Source: Hymenobacter edaphi (lineage in GTDB: Bacteria > Bacteroidota > Bacteroidia > Cytophagales > Hymenobacteraceae). From it: 64,000 bases of DNA. Position 1 is the first letter of the stretch, and each line of letters starts with the position of its first letter. The DNA is taken from positions 96,714 through 160,713 of the forward strand of contig NZ_QHKM01000010.1 of the NCBI RefSeq assembly GCF_003258365.1, written 5' to 3'. The translations under genes and the position numbers were made by a program. The notes under the pieces were generated by a model that saw only the letters and a list, made by a program, of their open reading frames with translations, ran no database searches and was not told the origin of the DNA. This document shows positions 9,234-17,829 of this stretch, piece after piece.

Positions 9234-9401
9234 GGCGAAGAGGCAACGGCGCTAATACGGACCGGAAGGGTCGTCGGCCAACCAAAAACTACAGTTCAAG
9301 CCTGAAATCCGGCGTCTGGCTGGTTTGAGCCGGTACCGACGGCCCCGACCCCAATCAGCCAGCCAAGTTCGGCTGGCCCCGGCTGGCCGGCAAGCGGGTG
9401 T

Positions 9402-9453
9402 TGTACCGCATTTCGGGGACGCATCAGCCGGCCCGTCACCCACATGCGGTACA
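9402..9453. promoter_or_regulatory. Inverted TGTACCGCAT pair in the kinase/regulator intergenic region
   Basis: TGTACCGCAT at 9402-9411 and its perfect inverse ATGCGGTACA at 9444-9453, 46 bp before the response regulator start. The 265-bp divergent intergenic region also contains GGCTGGC-type short inverted repeats. A third copy lies at 7330. A binding site for the response regulator (autoregulation) is a reasonable inference, not shown. Confidence 0.5.
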
Positions 9454-9498
9454 GCCCGCGTTTGGGTCCGGCGCCGCGCATTGCCGACCTTTGCCCGC

Positions 9499-10131
9499 AT
9501 GGAGAAGATTCGCCTGGCCCTGGTCGAGGACGACCCCGAAGTACGCGCCCTGCTGCACGCTTACCTGTGCCAGCAGCCCGAGCTGGACTGCGTCATCGTG
9601 GCCGGCTCGGCCGAAGATTTCCTGCAGCAGCTCACCGAGGTGCGCGTGGGGCCGCAGGTGGTGCTGCTCGACGTGCAGCTGCCCGGCCTGAGCGGCATCG
9701 AAGCCCTGCCGCTCATCCGCCAGCGCCTGCCCGAGGCCGACGTGCTCATGCAAACCGTGTTCGACGACGCCGACACCATCTTCCAGGCCCTGCGCCAGGG
9801 CGCCACCGGCTACGTGCTCAAAAGCGCCGCGCTGACGGAATACAAGGCCGCCGTGCTCGACGTAGCCCGGGGCGGGGCGCCCATGAGCCCGGCCGTGGCC
9901 CGCAAGGTGCTGGCTCATTTCAAACCCCTGCCCCAGACGCAGCCCGGCCTGCTCACCGAGCGGGAGCAGGCCGTGGTGCAGGGCATCGTCGATGGGCTGG
10001 GCGACAAGCAGGTGGCGCACCGCCTGGGTCTCTCGGCCGAAACGGTGCGCACCTACGTCAAGCGCGTCTACAAAAAGCTGCAGGTGAGCAGCCGCACCGA
10101 GCTGGTAAGCCGGGTGGTGCGGGGGAATTAG
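9499..10131 (+). CDS. NarL/LuxR-family response regulator
   Basis: A 210-residue two-domain regulator. The receiver domain has the acidic pocket Asp11-Asp12, the phosphoacceptor Asp58 (VVLLDVQLPG) and Lys108 (GYVLKSA). The C-terminal LuxR-type HTH runs from LLTEREQAVVQGIVDGLGDK to ETVRTYVKRVYKKLQVSSR. The frame is open upstream to 9325, but ATG 9499 starts exactly at the receiver fold (MEKIRLALVEDD). It pairs with the divergent HisKA_3 kinase. Targets are unknown; the shared TGTACCGCAT motif points to its own promoter and the 3771-7199 surface-protein gene. Confidence 0.94.
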   Translation: MEKIRLALVEDDPEVRALLHAYLCQQPELDCVIVAGSAEDFLQQLTEVRVGPQVVLLDVQLPGLSGIEALPLIRQRLPEADVLMQTVFDDADTIFQALRQGATGYVLKSAALTEYKAAVLDVARGGAPMSPAVARKVLAHFKPLPQTQPGLLTEREQAVVQGIVDGLGDKQVAHRLGLSAETVRTYVKRVYKKLQVSSRTELVSRVVRGN

Positions 10132-10141
10132 AGTGTTTAGG

Positions 10142-10202
10142 GTAGGCGGGTGTGAGGGCAGGAGTCGTTAGCACGATAACTCCTGCCCTCACACCCGCCT
10201 AC
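10142..10202. terminator. Long hairpin between convergent genes
   Basis: A 24-bp stem (10142-10165 with 10179-10202) and a 13-base loop. It fills the 78-bp gap between the response regulator and the convergent AsmA-family gene. It has no T-tract, so it may act mainly as a 3'-end stabiliser for both transcripts. Confidence 0.75.
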
Positions 10203-10209
10203 TCCAAGC

Positions 10210-13200
10210 CTAATTGCCGCCGGCCTTGGCGGTATCGGCCGGCGCCGATGCGGGCGGGGGCGTGGATGCCGGAGCGGGCGTGGTGGTCTTTTTGGGCTTG
10301 CCGAACAGGTTGCCGATGCCTTCCTTGGCCTTCTGCTTGAGCTTGGCCTCGGCTTCCAGGCGCCGCTTCTCGAGTTCCTGGGCGGCCTTGGCCTGCAGTT
10401 CCAGCTGCTTTTTTTCCAGCTCTTTGCGGGCGCTGTCCTGGGCCACCTGGGCCTTGGCCGCCAGCTTCAGCTTGGCGTCGTCCACCTTGCTCTGCACCAC
10501 GCTGGTCACCAGGCTCTTGGCCAGGTCTTTGGCTTGGGCTTTGGTGCCGGCGGTGGTCAGCTTCACGTCGGGGTTGGTGATGGAGCCGCCGATTTTCAGG
10601 CCCATCGTCACCCGCTCGGTGCCCTTGATATCCTGCACGCCGGTCAGCTGCGTCAGCTTGGCATTGAGCGCGTTACCAATTTTGCCGGTGGGCACGTCCA
10701 GGGCCATGACGTAGTCGACGCCGCCGCCCACGTTCGAGGAGCCGCCCACCGTGGCCTTGATCTGACCCACGGTGAAGTCGAAGGGCTTCACAATGAAGTT
10801 GCCGTTGAGCATTTCGGCCGCCACGTCCTTGTTGTTGACGGCAAAGTTCTTCAGCTCCTGCAGCTGCGTCAGGTTGCTGATTTTGGCAAACACCGGCGAG
10901 GTGCCCACGGCCGCCCGCACCACCTCAAACAGGCCCTTGCCGGTCAGCGTGCTGTACACCGGCATCATGTCCTGGCCCATTTCCCCGCTCACCGAGAAGT
11001 TGGTGCCAAAGATGCCCTCCACCTGCTGGGCCAGCGGCAGCAGCTTTTTCACCGCGGGGAAGGCGGCAAAGGCGCTCTGGAAGTTCAGGTTCTTGATGTT
11101 CAGCCCGAAGTTGAACTTGGGGTGCTGCAGGTCGCGGCTGTTGTAGCTGCCGTTGGTGGCAAACTGCCCGCCCAGGGTGTTGAAAGTCAGCCCGTTCATG
11201 TTCACCGCCTCGTCTTTCACCGTCAGCGCGCCTTTCAGGTTGTCCAGCTTCAGGTTGTCGTAAATCACCTGGTCCACGTCGGCGTTCAGCTTCAGGTCGA
11301 AGAACTTCGGAATCTGCAGCACCCCGTCGGCCGAGGCGGTGGTGGGGGCCTGGGTAGCCTTCTTGGCGCCGGCCGAAGCCTGTCCGTCGGGCTCCACCAT
11401 CCACTCGTTCACGTTGAAGCGCTTGGAGTTGACGTTCAGCGTGCCACGCAGGGGCTGACCGGGCGTAAACAGGTAGCCCATGTAGTTGCTGATGACGCCC
11501 GAGGCCTGCACGTCCGAGGAGCCCACGAAGCCGGTCATGTTCTGCAGCGTGATGCTGGCGTTGTTGAACGCGGCCGTAGCCTGCGTCACCTTCACGCCCT
11601 GCGGCAAATCGGCACTCTTGTAGGTCACGTTCTGGGCATTGACGGTGCCCGAAGCCACGATGTTCTGATACCGCTCGGCCTCGATGTCGGCCATGCTGCC
11701 CTTGGCGGCCACGTTGCCGTTCAAGCGACCCGTCACCGTCATGCCCTCCAGCGGGAAAATCTTGGTCATCTTGGTCAGGTCGATGACGCCCTTCACGTTG
11801 GCATCAAACACCGGCTTGTCGATATTCTGGGCGGCCAGGCGGCCCTCCAGCGGCTCCCCGTCGAGCAGCATCCGAAACTGCGGCAAGTCGATGCGCGTGT
11901 CGTTGACCTGCCCGGTGGTGTTGACCACCGTGCCGTTCACCGTCAGGTTCTCGATGGGCGCCGGGAAGGCCTTGGCTTTCACGTAGCCGTTGGTCAGGCG
12001 CAGCGCGGCCCGGGTCACCGGCATCTGGGTTTTGGAGTAGGTGCCCTTGGCCGTGGCATCCACGAACAAGAGCCCGCGCAGCACCATATCCGGCACCGGG
12101 TACACCTTGGTGGCCTCGGCCAAATCCACGTTGGCCTTCACCCGGCCGTCCACTTTCATCGGCTCCAGCCCGTCGATGCGCACGTTGCCGTCCACCGGGT
12201 TTTTGCCCAGGTCGAGGTGAAACTTCTTCACGTCCACCACCACGTTGTTGGTGAAGCCCGAGGGGTTGTCCACCTTCATATCCACGTTGATGTTCTTGGC
12301 GGCCTGGGGCAGGTCGGGGTAGTGGAACATGCCGTTGGTAATCTGCAGGTTCACCCCGTAGCCCGGCATTTTCACGTCGTTTTGCACGCCCTTGAAGTAG
12401 CCGTCGAAGGCCACCTTGCCCGAGGTTTCGATGTTCTGGAAGTCCTTGGTAAACACGCCCGGCACCAAACTCAGGATGTTCTTGAAGTCCGTTTCCAGCG
12501 CCTTGAAGGTCAGGTCGTAGGTAATATCGGTGGCATTCGGCAGCCCGATCTGGCCCTGGAAGCTGAACGGGAAGTCGTTGAGCCGCACCTGGTTGTCCTT
12601 GAAGGTGAAGTTCATCTTCGCCAGGTCCATGCCCATCGTCATGTCGGCCGTCAGCTTCTTCTTGTCGACGTAAGTGGTGCCGTCGTACACCATCGTCAGC
12701 GCCTCGGCCGTGGTGGTCGACTTCATATCGAACACGTCCTGGGCAAAGTCGCCCGAGCCCGTGTGGTTGATGCCGCGCAGCTCCATGCCGAAGGGAATTG
12801 TCAGGTCCTCGTAGCGCACCCGCCCATCCTCAATTTTCCAGCCCTTGATGGCAATTTTGGGCGAAGCCGTCGTGTCCACGCCCTTGCTGGCCAGCGCCGA
12901 GTCCGGAATGACAATGTCCCAGTTGGCGCGGCCGCTTTTGAGCACCCGGGCGTGAATGTCGGGCCGCTCCAGGTTCACCTGGTTGATCTTGATTTCGTTG
13001 CCGCTGATGACGCTCATCAGATCCAGCCCCACGTCGAGGCGCGGCAGGTAGGCCAGGGTGTCGCGGGCAAACGAGTCGGTGCCGATGACCCGCAACTCCT
13101 CAATGCTCAGGTCGAGGTCGGGGAAGGTGCGCAGCAAACTCACGCTCACGTTGTCGGGCTGGTACTCCACCCGCGCCGCCAGCTTCTGGGCCAGCTGCTG

Positions 13201-13305
13201 GTCGAGCGCCGCCTTGAGCTTGTCTTTAAAGAGCACCGGCGCCAGCGCCACGGCCGCGACGAGGACCACGAGGAAAATCAGCAGCCCCAGAAAAAATTTT
13301 CGCAT
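10210..13305 (-). CDS. AsmA-family protein
   Basis: A 1031-residue protein with a single N-terminal membrane anchor (FFLGLLIFLVVLVAAVALAP, residues 4-23). A long beta-rich region follows, with the AsmA N-terminal pattern (LKAALDQQLAQKL, ISIEEL-like segments, LPRLDVGLDLMSV, INQVNLERPDIHARV). The AsmA C-terminal part (GLFEVVRAAVGTSP, LTQLQELKNF) is also visible. The last about 120 residues are charged and helical (Lys/Glu/Ala-rich) and end in a Pro/Ala tail. AsmA/TamB-like proteins bridge the periplasm and move or organise lipids at the outer membrane; that role is inferred from the family. It is transcribed alone, divergent from the PorP/SprF gene. Confidence 0.88.
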   Translation of the reverse strand: MRKFFLGLLIFLVVLVAAVALAPVLFKDKLKAALDQQLAQKLAARVEYQPDNVSVSLLRTFPDLDLSIEELRVIGTDSFARDTLAYLPRLDVGLDLMSVISGNEIKINQVNLERPDIHARVLKSGRANWDIVIPDSALASKGVDTTASPKIAIKGWKIEDGRVRYEDLTIPFGMELRGINHTGSGDFAQDVFDMKSTTTAEALTMVYDGTTYVDKKKLTADMTMGMDLAKMNFTFKDNQVRLNDFPFSFQGQIGLPNATDITYDLTFKALETDFKNILSLVPGVFTKDFQNIETSGKVAFDGYFKGVQNDVKMPGYGVNLQITNGMFHYPDLPQAAKNINVDMKVDNPSGFTNNVVVDVKKFHLDLGKNPVDGNVRIDGLEPMKVDGRVKANVDLAEATKVYPVPDMVLRGLLFVDATAKGTYSKTQMPVTRAALRLTNGYVKAKAFPAPIENLTVNGTVVNTTGQVNDTRIDLPQFRMLLDGEPLEGRLAAQNIDKPVFDANVKGVIDLTKMTKIFPLEGMTVTGRLNGNVAAKGSMADIEAERYQNIVASGTVNAQNVTYKSADLPQGVKVTQATAAFNNASITLQNMTGFVGSSDVQASGVISNYMGYLFTPGQPLRGTLNVNSKRFNVNEWMVEPDGQASAGAKKATQAPTTASADGVLQIPKFFDLKLNADVDQVIYDNLKLDNLKGALTVKDEAVNMNGLTFNTLGGQFATNGSYNSRDLQHPKFNFGLNIKNLNFQSAFAAFPAVKKLLPLAQQVEGIFGTNFSVSGEMGQDMMPVYSTLTGKGLFEVVRAAVGTSPVFAKISNLTQLQELKNFAVNNKDVAAEMLNGNFIVKPFDFTVGQIKATVGGSSNVGGGVDYVMALDVPTGKIGNALNAKLTQLTGVQDIKGTERVTMGLKIGGSITNPDVKLTTAGTKAQAKDLAKSLVTSVVQSKVDDAKLKLAAKAQVAQDSARKELEKKQLELQAKAAQELEKRRLEAEAKLKQKAKEGIGNLFGKPKKTTTPAPASTPPPASAPADTAKAGGN

Positions 13306-13459
13306 GGGTTAAGTAGTTGGCAACTAGCGTACAACTCTCACAGGAGCCGAATCTGCCAGTCGAGGTGGCAACTTAAAGAGGAGCGAATTTGCAATTTTAG
13401 TTCCGCCACCCGGCAGCCGCGCACCAAACGCGGCGCAGCGGCCGTTAGTCCACCCACCT

Positions 13460-14530
13460 ATGCGCGCCCCCGTCCTGCCCGTCTTTTCGCCCCGCCGGCG
13501 CCCCCGGCTGGCCTCGCCGTGCGCCTGCTTCGCCGCGGCTCTAACCGGCTTGCTGGCAGTTACTTCAGCGCGGGCCCAGGATGTGTTCTACTCCCAGCCC
13601 TACGCCACCCGGCTGCACCTGAACCCGGCCTTCACCGGCCTGCTCGACGACTACAGCGTCACGCTGGCCTACCGCAACCAGTACCCCACCCTTATCGGCA
13701 CGCTGCAGTCCAGCCAGCTCGCCGCCGACTACCGCCTGCAGAACCAGCGCAGCGCCGTCGGGCTGCTCATCAATGCCGACCGCGGCGGCGGGCTCGACAT
13801 GACGCGCTTCGAGGGCGGCTTCACCTACGCCTACCACGGCAAGCTGGCCAAGGGCGCCTACGTCAGTGCCGGCGCCCACGCCGCCTACGGCTCGCAGCGC
13901 ATCAGCTACGGCAACCTGCTCTTCAGCGACCAGTACGACGCCGACGCGCAGTTTCTGGGCAACTCGGCCGAGCAGGTGCCCCAGGTTTACGAGCCCAAGC
14001 GCTACTTCACGCTGGGCATCGGGGGGCTGTTCTACACCGATCAGGCCTGGTTCGGCGTGGCAGCTTCGCACCTGAACCAGCCCGTCATCGGCCGCGCCGA
14101 CAACGCGGTGCTCCCGTTTCGCCTCGGGCTGCACGGCGGCTACAAATACTATTTCCTGAAGACCACCGTTAAGAGGCAGTACCGCGAGGTAAGTCTTTCG
14201 CCCACCGTGGCTTACACTTACCAGGGCGGCTCCGACCGCGCCGAAATCGGCCTGTACGGAACCTGGACTCCCCTGACCGCCGGCCTGAGCTGGCGGGGTG
14301 CCGCCCCCGGCCCCGGCAAGACGCAGCAGAGCCTGGTGGCGCTGCTCGGCGTGGCCTGGAACGGTTTCCGCTTCGCTTACAGTTACGACGTGAGTCTCAG
14401 CCGGTTCAGCCGCGAAGTCGGCGGGGCCCACGAGCTAACATTGTGTTTACAGAAGATTGACTTGCTTGAAGCCGCGAACCGCCGTCTGCGGCGCAAAAAT
14501 TACGCGGCGCCCCCTTGTCCAACCTTTTGA
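13460..14530 (+). CDS. PorP/SprF family type IX secretion outer membrane protein
   Basis: A 356-residue predicted beta-barrel. After a signal peptide (about residues 1-40, ending ARAQ) comes the family start DVFYSQPYATRLHLNPAFTG. Short strand repeats follow, e.g. YRNQYPTLIG and AVGLLINADRGGGLD. The near-C-terminal strand FRFAYSYDVSLS and GAHELTLCLQ match the family. In Bacteroidota such proteins anchor T9SS cargo or SprB-like adhesins at the cell surface. Here it sits 71 bp upstream of a gldJ-type gene, a pairing that supports a role in gliding/T9SS. A Lys/Arg-rich, Cys-containing tail follows the last strand. Confidence 0.87.
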   Translation: MRAPVLPVFSPRRRPRLASPCACFAAALTGLLAVTSARAQDVFYSQPYATRLHLNPAFTGLLDDYSVTLAYRNQYPTLIGTLQSSQLAADYRLQNQRSAVGLLINADRGGGLDMTRFEGGFTYAYHGKLAKGAYVSAGAHAAYGSQRISYGNLLFSDQYDADAQFLGNSAEQVPQVYEPKRYFTLGIGGLFYTDQAWFGVAASHLNQPVIGRADNAVLPFRLGLHGGYKYYFLKTTVKRQYREVSLSPTVAYTYQGGSDRAEIGLYGTWTPLTAGLSWRGAAPGPGKTQQSLVALLGVAWNGFRFAYSYDVSLSRFSREVGGAHELTLCLQKIDLLEAANRRLRRKNYAAPPCPTF

Positions 14531-14601
14531 AAAATCGTAACATTGCGTTCAGTTTGCCATTCTCAAGCCTTTTCCGCTCAAGGAGTTCCACGTAAACAAG
14601 T

Positions 14602-15882
14602 ATGAATCTTTCTAAGTACCTGCCCAAGTACATCGGCATGGCTGTCGTTGGCGCCTGCGCCTTGTCGGCTTGCAAAAGCGGTCCGCCCTCGGCTCAGAAG
14701 CCCGGCAAGTACTCGTCCACCACGGGCATTGAGTACAACACCGAAGAAGGCATGAAGGTGGCTGACTACCAAGGCATTCCGGAAGGCCCGGGCCTGGTCT
14801 TCATCGAAGGCGGCCGCACGGTGCTCGGTTCGGGCGAGGAGGACGTGGCCATGACCCACGACAACCTCGAGCGCACCGTGACCGTGGCCTCGTTCTACAT
14901 GGACGAAGCCGAAGTGGCCAACATTCACTGGCTGGAATACCTGCACTACGTGCGGAAAGACTCGTCGGAGGAGTTCTACCAGTCGGCCCTGCCCGACACC
15001 ACCGTGTGGGCCCGCGACCTGTCGTTCAACGACCCCTACGTCGACTACTACCTGCGTTACCCCGGCTTCCGCTTCTTCCCCGTGGTGGGCGTGAGCTGGC
15101 TGCAGGCCAACGACTTCTGCACCTGGCGTACGGCCAAGGTGAATGAAAACCTGGCCGGCAGCGCCGAGGATACGTCGGCTCCCAAGAAGAAGAAAAAGAA
15201 AAAAGGTGGTGATGACGGCGGCGACGCTGGCGACGCCGGTGCCGAGGGCACGGCCGACGCCGGGGGCGAAGGCAAAGCCAAAATCTCCATCGAGAACGGC
15301 AACACCCTGCCGAACTACCGCCTGCCCACCGAAGCAGAATGGGAATACGCCGCTCAGGCTATGATCGGCACCCAGGAAGTGGGCAACGAAAACCAGGAAA
15401 ACAAGCGCGTATACCCGTGGGACGGCCGCCAGGTGCGTAACTCCTACGGCAAGAAGATGGGCCAGTTTATGGCCAACTTCAAGCGTGGCCGCGGTGACTA
15501 CGCCGGTATTGCCGGTTCGCTCAACGACGGCGCCATGATTACGGAGTACGTGTACGCTTACCCCCCGAACGACTACGGCCTCTACAACATGGCCGGCAAC
15601 GTGAACGAGTGGGTGCAAGACGTATACCGCCCGCTGTCGTTCGAAGACATGGAAGACCTGAACCCCTTCCGTCGCAACGGCGTCCTCGACGAGGAAAGCA
15701 AGTACGACAAGAAAGGCTACCAGTCGCTGATCGACGACAAGGTGCGCGTGTACAAAGGCGGTTCGTGGAAAGATGTGGCCTACTGGCTCTCGCCCGGCAC
15801 GCGTCGCTTCATGACGCAGGACTCGGCTACCGCTTCCATCGGTTTCCGCTGCGCCATGATCAACCCCGGCTCGAACAAGTAA
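14602..15882 (+). CDS. gldJ: GldJ-type gliding/T9SS lipoprotein with FGE-sulfatase fold
   Basis: A 426-residue lipoprotein; the signal ends ALSAC with Cys24 as lipid site. The rest is a formylglycine-generating-enzyme-like (FGE-sulfatase) domain. It opens with GLVFIEGGRTVLGSGEED. It contains DEAEVANIHWLEYLHYV, RLPTEAEWEYAAQA and YNMAGNVNEWVQD, and closes SIGFRCAM. This is the GldJ layout; GldJ is needed for stability of the GldK-containing T9SS ring and is not expected to be an enzyme. Within the fold, residues about 195-229 form an inserted low-complexity segment: a run of Lys, then Gly/Asp/Ala. It would be a flexible charged loop. Follows the PorP/SprF gene. Confidence 0.88.
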   Translation: MNLSKYLPKYIGMAVVGACALSACKSGPPSAQKPGKYSSTTGIEYNTEEGMKVADYQGIPEGPGLVFIEGGRTVLGSGEEDVAMTHDNLERTVTVASFYMDEAEVANIHWLEYLHYVRKDSSEEFYQSALPDTTVWARDLSFNDPYVDYYLRYPGFRFFPVVGVSWLQANDFCTWRTAKVNENLAGSAEDTSAPKKKKKKKGGDDGGDAGDAGAEGTADAGGEGKAKISIENGNTLPNYRLPTEAEWEYAAQAMIGTQEVGNENQENKRVYPWDGRQVRNSYGKKMGQFMANFKRGRGDYAGIAGSLNDGAMITEYVYAYPPNDYGLYNMAGNVNEWVQDVYRPLSFEDMEDLNPFRRNGVLDEESKYDKKGYQSLIDDKVRVYKGGSWKDVAYWLSPGTRRFMTQDSATASIGFRCAMINPGSNK

Positions 15883-15926
15883 CCACGGATTCGACGGATT
15901 TTTCGGATTGCACGGATTTCGTGGAC
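15882..15926 (+). repeat. Left arm of a perfect 45-bp inverted repeat
   Basis: Identical to the reverse complement of 16064-16108 over all 45 bases. It is built from 9-10-bp units around CGGATT (ACGGATTCG, ACGGATTTTT, CGGATTGCA). It starts at the last base of the gldJ stop codon. A related copy is at 48863-48904. Confidence 0.93.
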
Positions 15927-15949
15927 AATTCGAAAAAGCCGAACGATTC

Positions 15950-15988
15950 AAACAAGAAAGCCACCTCTCGGGGTGGCTTTCTTGTTTT
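15950..15988. terminator. Bidirectional terminator between gldJ and comF
   Basis: A 16-bp stem (15950-15965 with 15972-15987), A-rich on the left and T-rich on the right. It is nested between the two 45-bp repeat arms. Confidence 0.88.
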
Positions 15989-16063
15989 ACTGACTTGATG
16001 GATAATCGTCCATCGTCCATTTACGGCTACAGCCAATGCAGTGTAGTTGAGTAAACGACAATC

Positions 16064-16108
16064 GTCCACGAAATCCGTGCAATCCGAAAAATCCGTCGAA
16101 TCCGTGGT
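16064..16108 (-). repeat. Right arm of the perfect 45-bp inverted repeat
   Basis: The exact inverse of 15882-15926; it ends immediately before the comF stop codon (16109-16111). Confidence 0.93.
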
Positions 16109-16810
16109 CTAGTGTTCGGCGCAGGCAATGGTGGCTACACTCACGGCGGCGGCACCCGCGTCCAGCACTTTGATGGCGCAGGCTTCGAGGGTGGCGCCGG
16201 TGGTCAGCACGTCGTCGACGACCAGTATGTGCTTGCCCCGCACGGCGTCGGGCTGGGCCACTTCGAATACCTCGGCTACGTTCTGCCACCGCTCGGCGCG
16301 GCTCTTGCGCGTTTGGGAGGCGGTAAAGCTGTTGCGGCGCAGCACCTCGGCCGACCACGGCACCTGCAGGCCGGCGGCCAGGCCCTCGGCGAAGGTGTCG
16401 GACTGGTTGTAGCCGCGTTTGGCCAGCTTGCGGCGGTGCAGGGGCACGGGCAGGATCAGGTCGAGGTCGGTGCCGAGGCCGTGGGTAGCCAGCTCCTGGC
16501 CGTACATCTGGCCCAACGCGGTGCCCACTTCGCGCTGGCCCTGGTACTTGAGCTGGTGCAGCAGGTGCTGCACGCGGCCGCGGCGCAGGAAGCGCAGGTA
16601 GCTCAGCACGTACTCCATGGGCACGCGGCCCCAGAAGCGGCGCGCCAGCGGGTTGTCGGTAGGAGCGAGGCGGTGGTAATCGGTGTAGGGCAGCTGGGTG
16701 CGGCAGCCGGTGCAGAGGTGGGTTTCGCCGCGGGCCAGGGACTGTTGGCAGGCCAGGCAGGTGCGCGGAAAGATCAGCGCGACAAAATCGGATAGGGCAG
16801 AGGGTAGCAT
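16109..16810 (-). CDS. comF: ComF family phosphoribosyltransferase-like protein
   Basis: A 233-residue protein. Residues 18-36 hold the ComF zinc motif, CLAC then CTGC (Cys18, Cys21, Cys33, Cys36). The phosphoribosyltransferase-like domain has the core LILPVPLHRRKLAKRGYNQS and the PRPP-binding loop VVDDVLTTGAT (about 196-206). ComF-family proteins are associated with DNA uptake in naturally competent bacteria; catalytic activity is not proven for most. ATG 16810 places the zinc motif at the usual distance; the frame is open to 16843. It is convergent with gldJ. Confidence 0.92.
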   Translation of the reverse strand: MLPSALSDFVALIFPRTCLACQQSLARGETHLCTGCRTQLPYTDYHRLAPTDNPLARRFWGRVPMEYVLSYLRFLRRGRVQHLLHQLKYQGQREVGTALGQMYGQELATHGLGTDLDLILPVPLHRRKLAKRGYNQSDTFAEGLAAGLQVPWSAEVLRRNSFTASQTRKSRAERWQNVAEVFEVAQPDAVRGKHILVVDDVLTTGATLEACAIKVLDAGAAAVSVATIACAEH

Positions 16811-16991
16811 GGGGCGTTCAGCATCGGGAAAAACCAAACGCAATAGGTGAGTAGGAGGCGTCTCGCGGGAAGGGCGGCGGCGGAGCGGCTAATTGCTGGT
16901 TAATGTAAACCTTTGCGGCGGAAATTCCCTTTTGCAGGACCCGGTCGGACCACCGACTACTCACCATTTCACAATCTCACCACCTCACCGG

Positions 16992-17375
16992 ATGAGCCTC
17001 GTCACTGAATTCAACGACTACCGCTCGCGCATGAACGAAAAGATCATGGCGGCGGATAACAAGGTTATCAAGCGCTTTTTCAACCTCGACACCAACACCT
17101 ACCAGGCCGGCGCGCTGGACGTGAAAACCAAGGAAATCGTGGGCCTGGCCTGCTCCATGGTGCTGCGCTGCGACGACTGCATCAAGTACCACCTCGGCAA
17201 GTGCTACGAGGAAAAGCTGACCGACGCGGAGGTATACGAGGTTTTCGCCATTGCCAACCTCATCGGCGGCAGCATCGTGATTCCGCACTTCCGCCGGGCC
17301 GTGGAGTACTGGGAGGCCCTGAAAGAGGAAGCCGCCACGCCGGCCCCGCCCCACGCCGAACACGCCGCCGAGTAA
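16992..17375 (+). CDS. Carboxymuconolactone decarboxylase family (AhpD-like) protein
   Basis: A 127-residue helical protein. The AhpD-type redox motif is Cys60-Asp-Asp-Cys63 with His67 (RCDDCIKYHLGKC). This points to a thiol-disulfide/peroxide-related function rather than true decarboxylase activity. ATG 16992 gives the family start MSLVTEFNDYRSRMNEKI; an upstream in-frame ATG (16893) adds a low-quality leader. The next gene starts 3 bp after its stop, so the two form an operon. The C-terminus is Ala/Pro/His-rich. Confidence 0.88.
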   Translation: MSLVTEFNDYRSRMNEKIMAADNKVIKRFFNLDTNTYQAGALDVKTKEIVGLACSMVLRCDDCIKYHLGKCYEEKLTDAEVYEVFAIANLIGGSIVIPHFRRAVEYWEALKEEAATPAPPHAEHAAE

Positions 17376-17378
17376 GCC

Positions 17379-17744
17379 ATGCTCGACCCACTGGAAACCG
17401 AAGCGCAGTTTGAGCACCGCTGGTGGCTGCTGATGACTGAGCTGAAGGAGCGCTTCGGCAAAAAACCCGACCTGAACGCGCTGCTGCTGCTCATCGGCGT
17501 GCAGGAGCTGGGCCAGGGCCTGGGGCCGTTCACCAAGGAGCAGAAGCAGGACCTGATGCACATTGCCACCTGCCGCCTCTTCAGCATCTCGGGCTACTAC
17601 GAGCTGGAGCGCGTGGACGAGGACGGCTGGCCGCACTACCGCCTGCTGCAGCCCGTGCCCTTTGCCACGCTCAAGGAGCAGGAGCGGATGCTGAAGTGGC
17701 ACATCCTGGAGTACTTCGCGCAGCAGGAGGATCTAAATGGTTAA
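17379..17744 (+). CDS. Conserved hypothetical protein, paired with the AhpD-like gene
   Basis: A 121-residue soluble, mostly helical protein with no signal peptide. Recognisable stretches are FEHRWWLLMTELKERFGKKPD, LLLIGVQELGQG and LMHIATCRLFSISGYYEL. I recognise it as a conserved Bacteroidota protein but cannot assign a function. The 3-bp spacing to the AhpD-like gene suggests translational coupling and a shared task. It is followed by a strong terminator-like hairpin. Confidence 0.75.
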   Translation: MLDPLETEAQFEHRWWLLMTELKERFGKKPDLNALLLLIGVQELGQGLGPFTKEQKQDLMHIATCRLFSISGYYELERVDEDGWPHYRLLQPVPFATLKEQERMLKWHILEYFAQQEDLNG

Positions 17745-17754
17745 ACTGTTGAAT

Positions 17755-17802
17755 GGTTAAACGGCTGGTCGTTCTGACGCCTGAACGACCAGCCGCTTAA
17801 CC
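17755..17802 (+). terminator. Terminator hairpin after the AhpD-like operon
   Basis: A 13-bp perfect inner stem (17762-17774 with 17783-17795), extended by GGTTAA/TTAACC outside one mismatch. Confidence 0.8.
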
Positions 17803-17829
17803 AGGCAGCCATTTGACAATTCATACACT

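Noticed and set aside
10534..14172. A 1212-codon open frame opposite the AsmA-family gene
   Set aside because: It is antisense to a clear AsmA protein, is His/Val/Gly-rich low-complexity translation typical of high-GC shadows, and matches no family.
14585..14598. GTTCCACGTAAACA just before gldJ, similar to parS
   Set aside because: Two bases are missing from the right half and the central CACGTG is broken, so a poor parS candidate.
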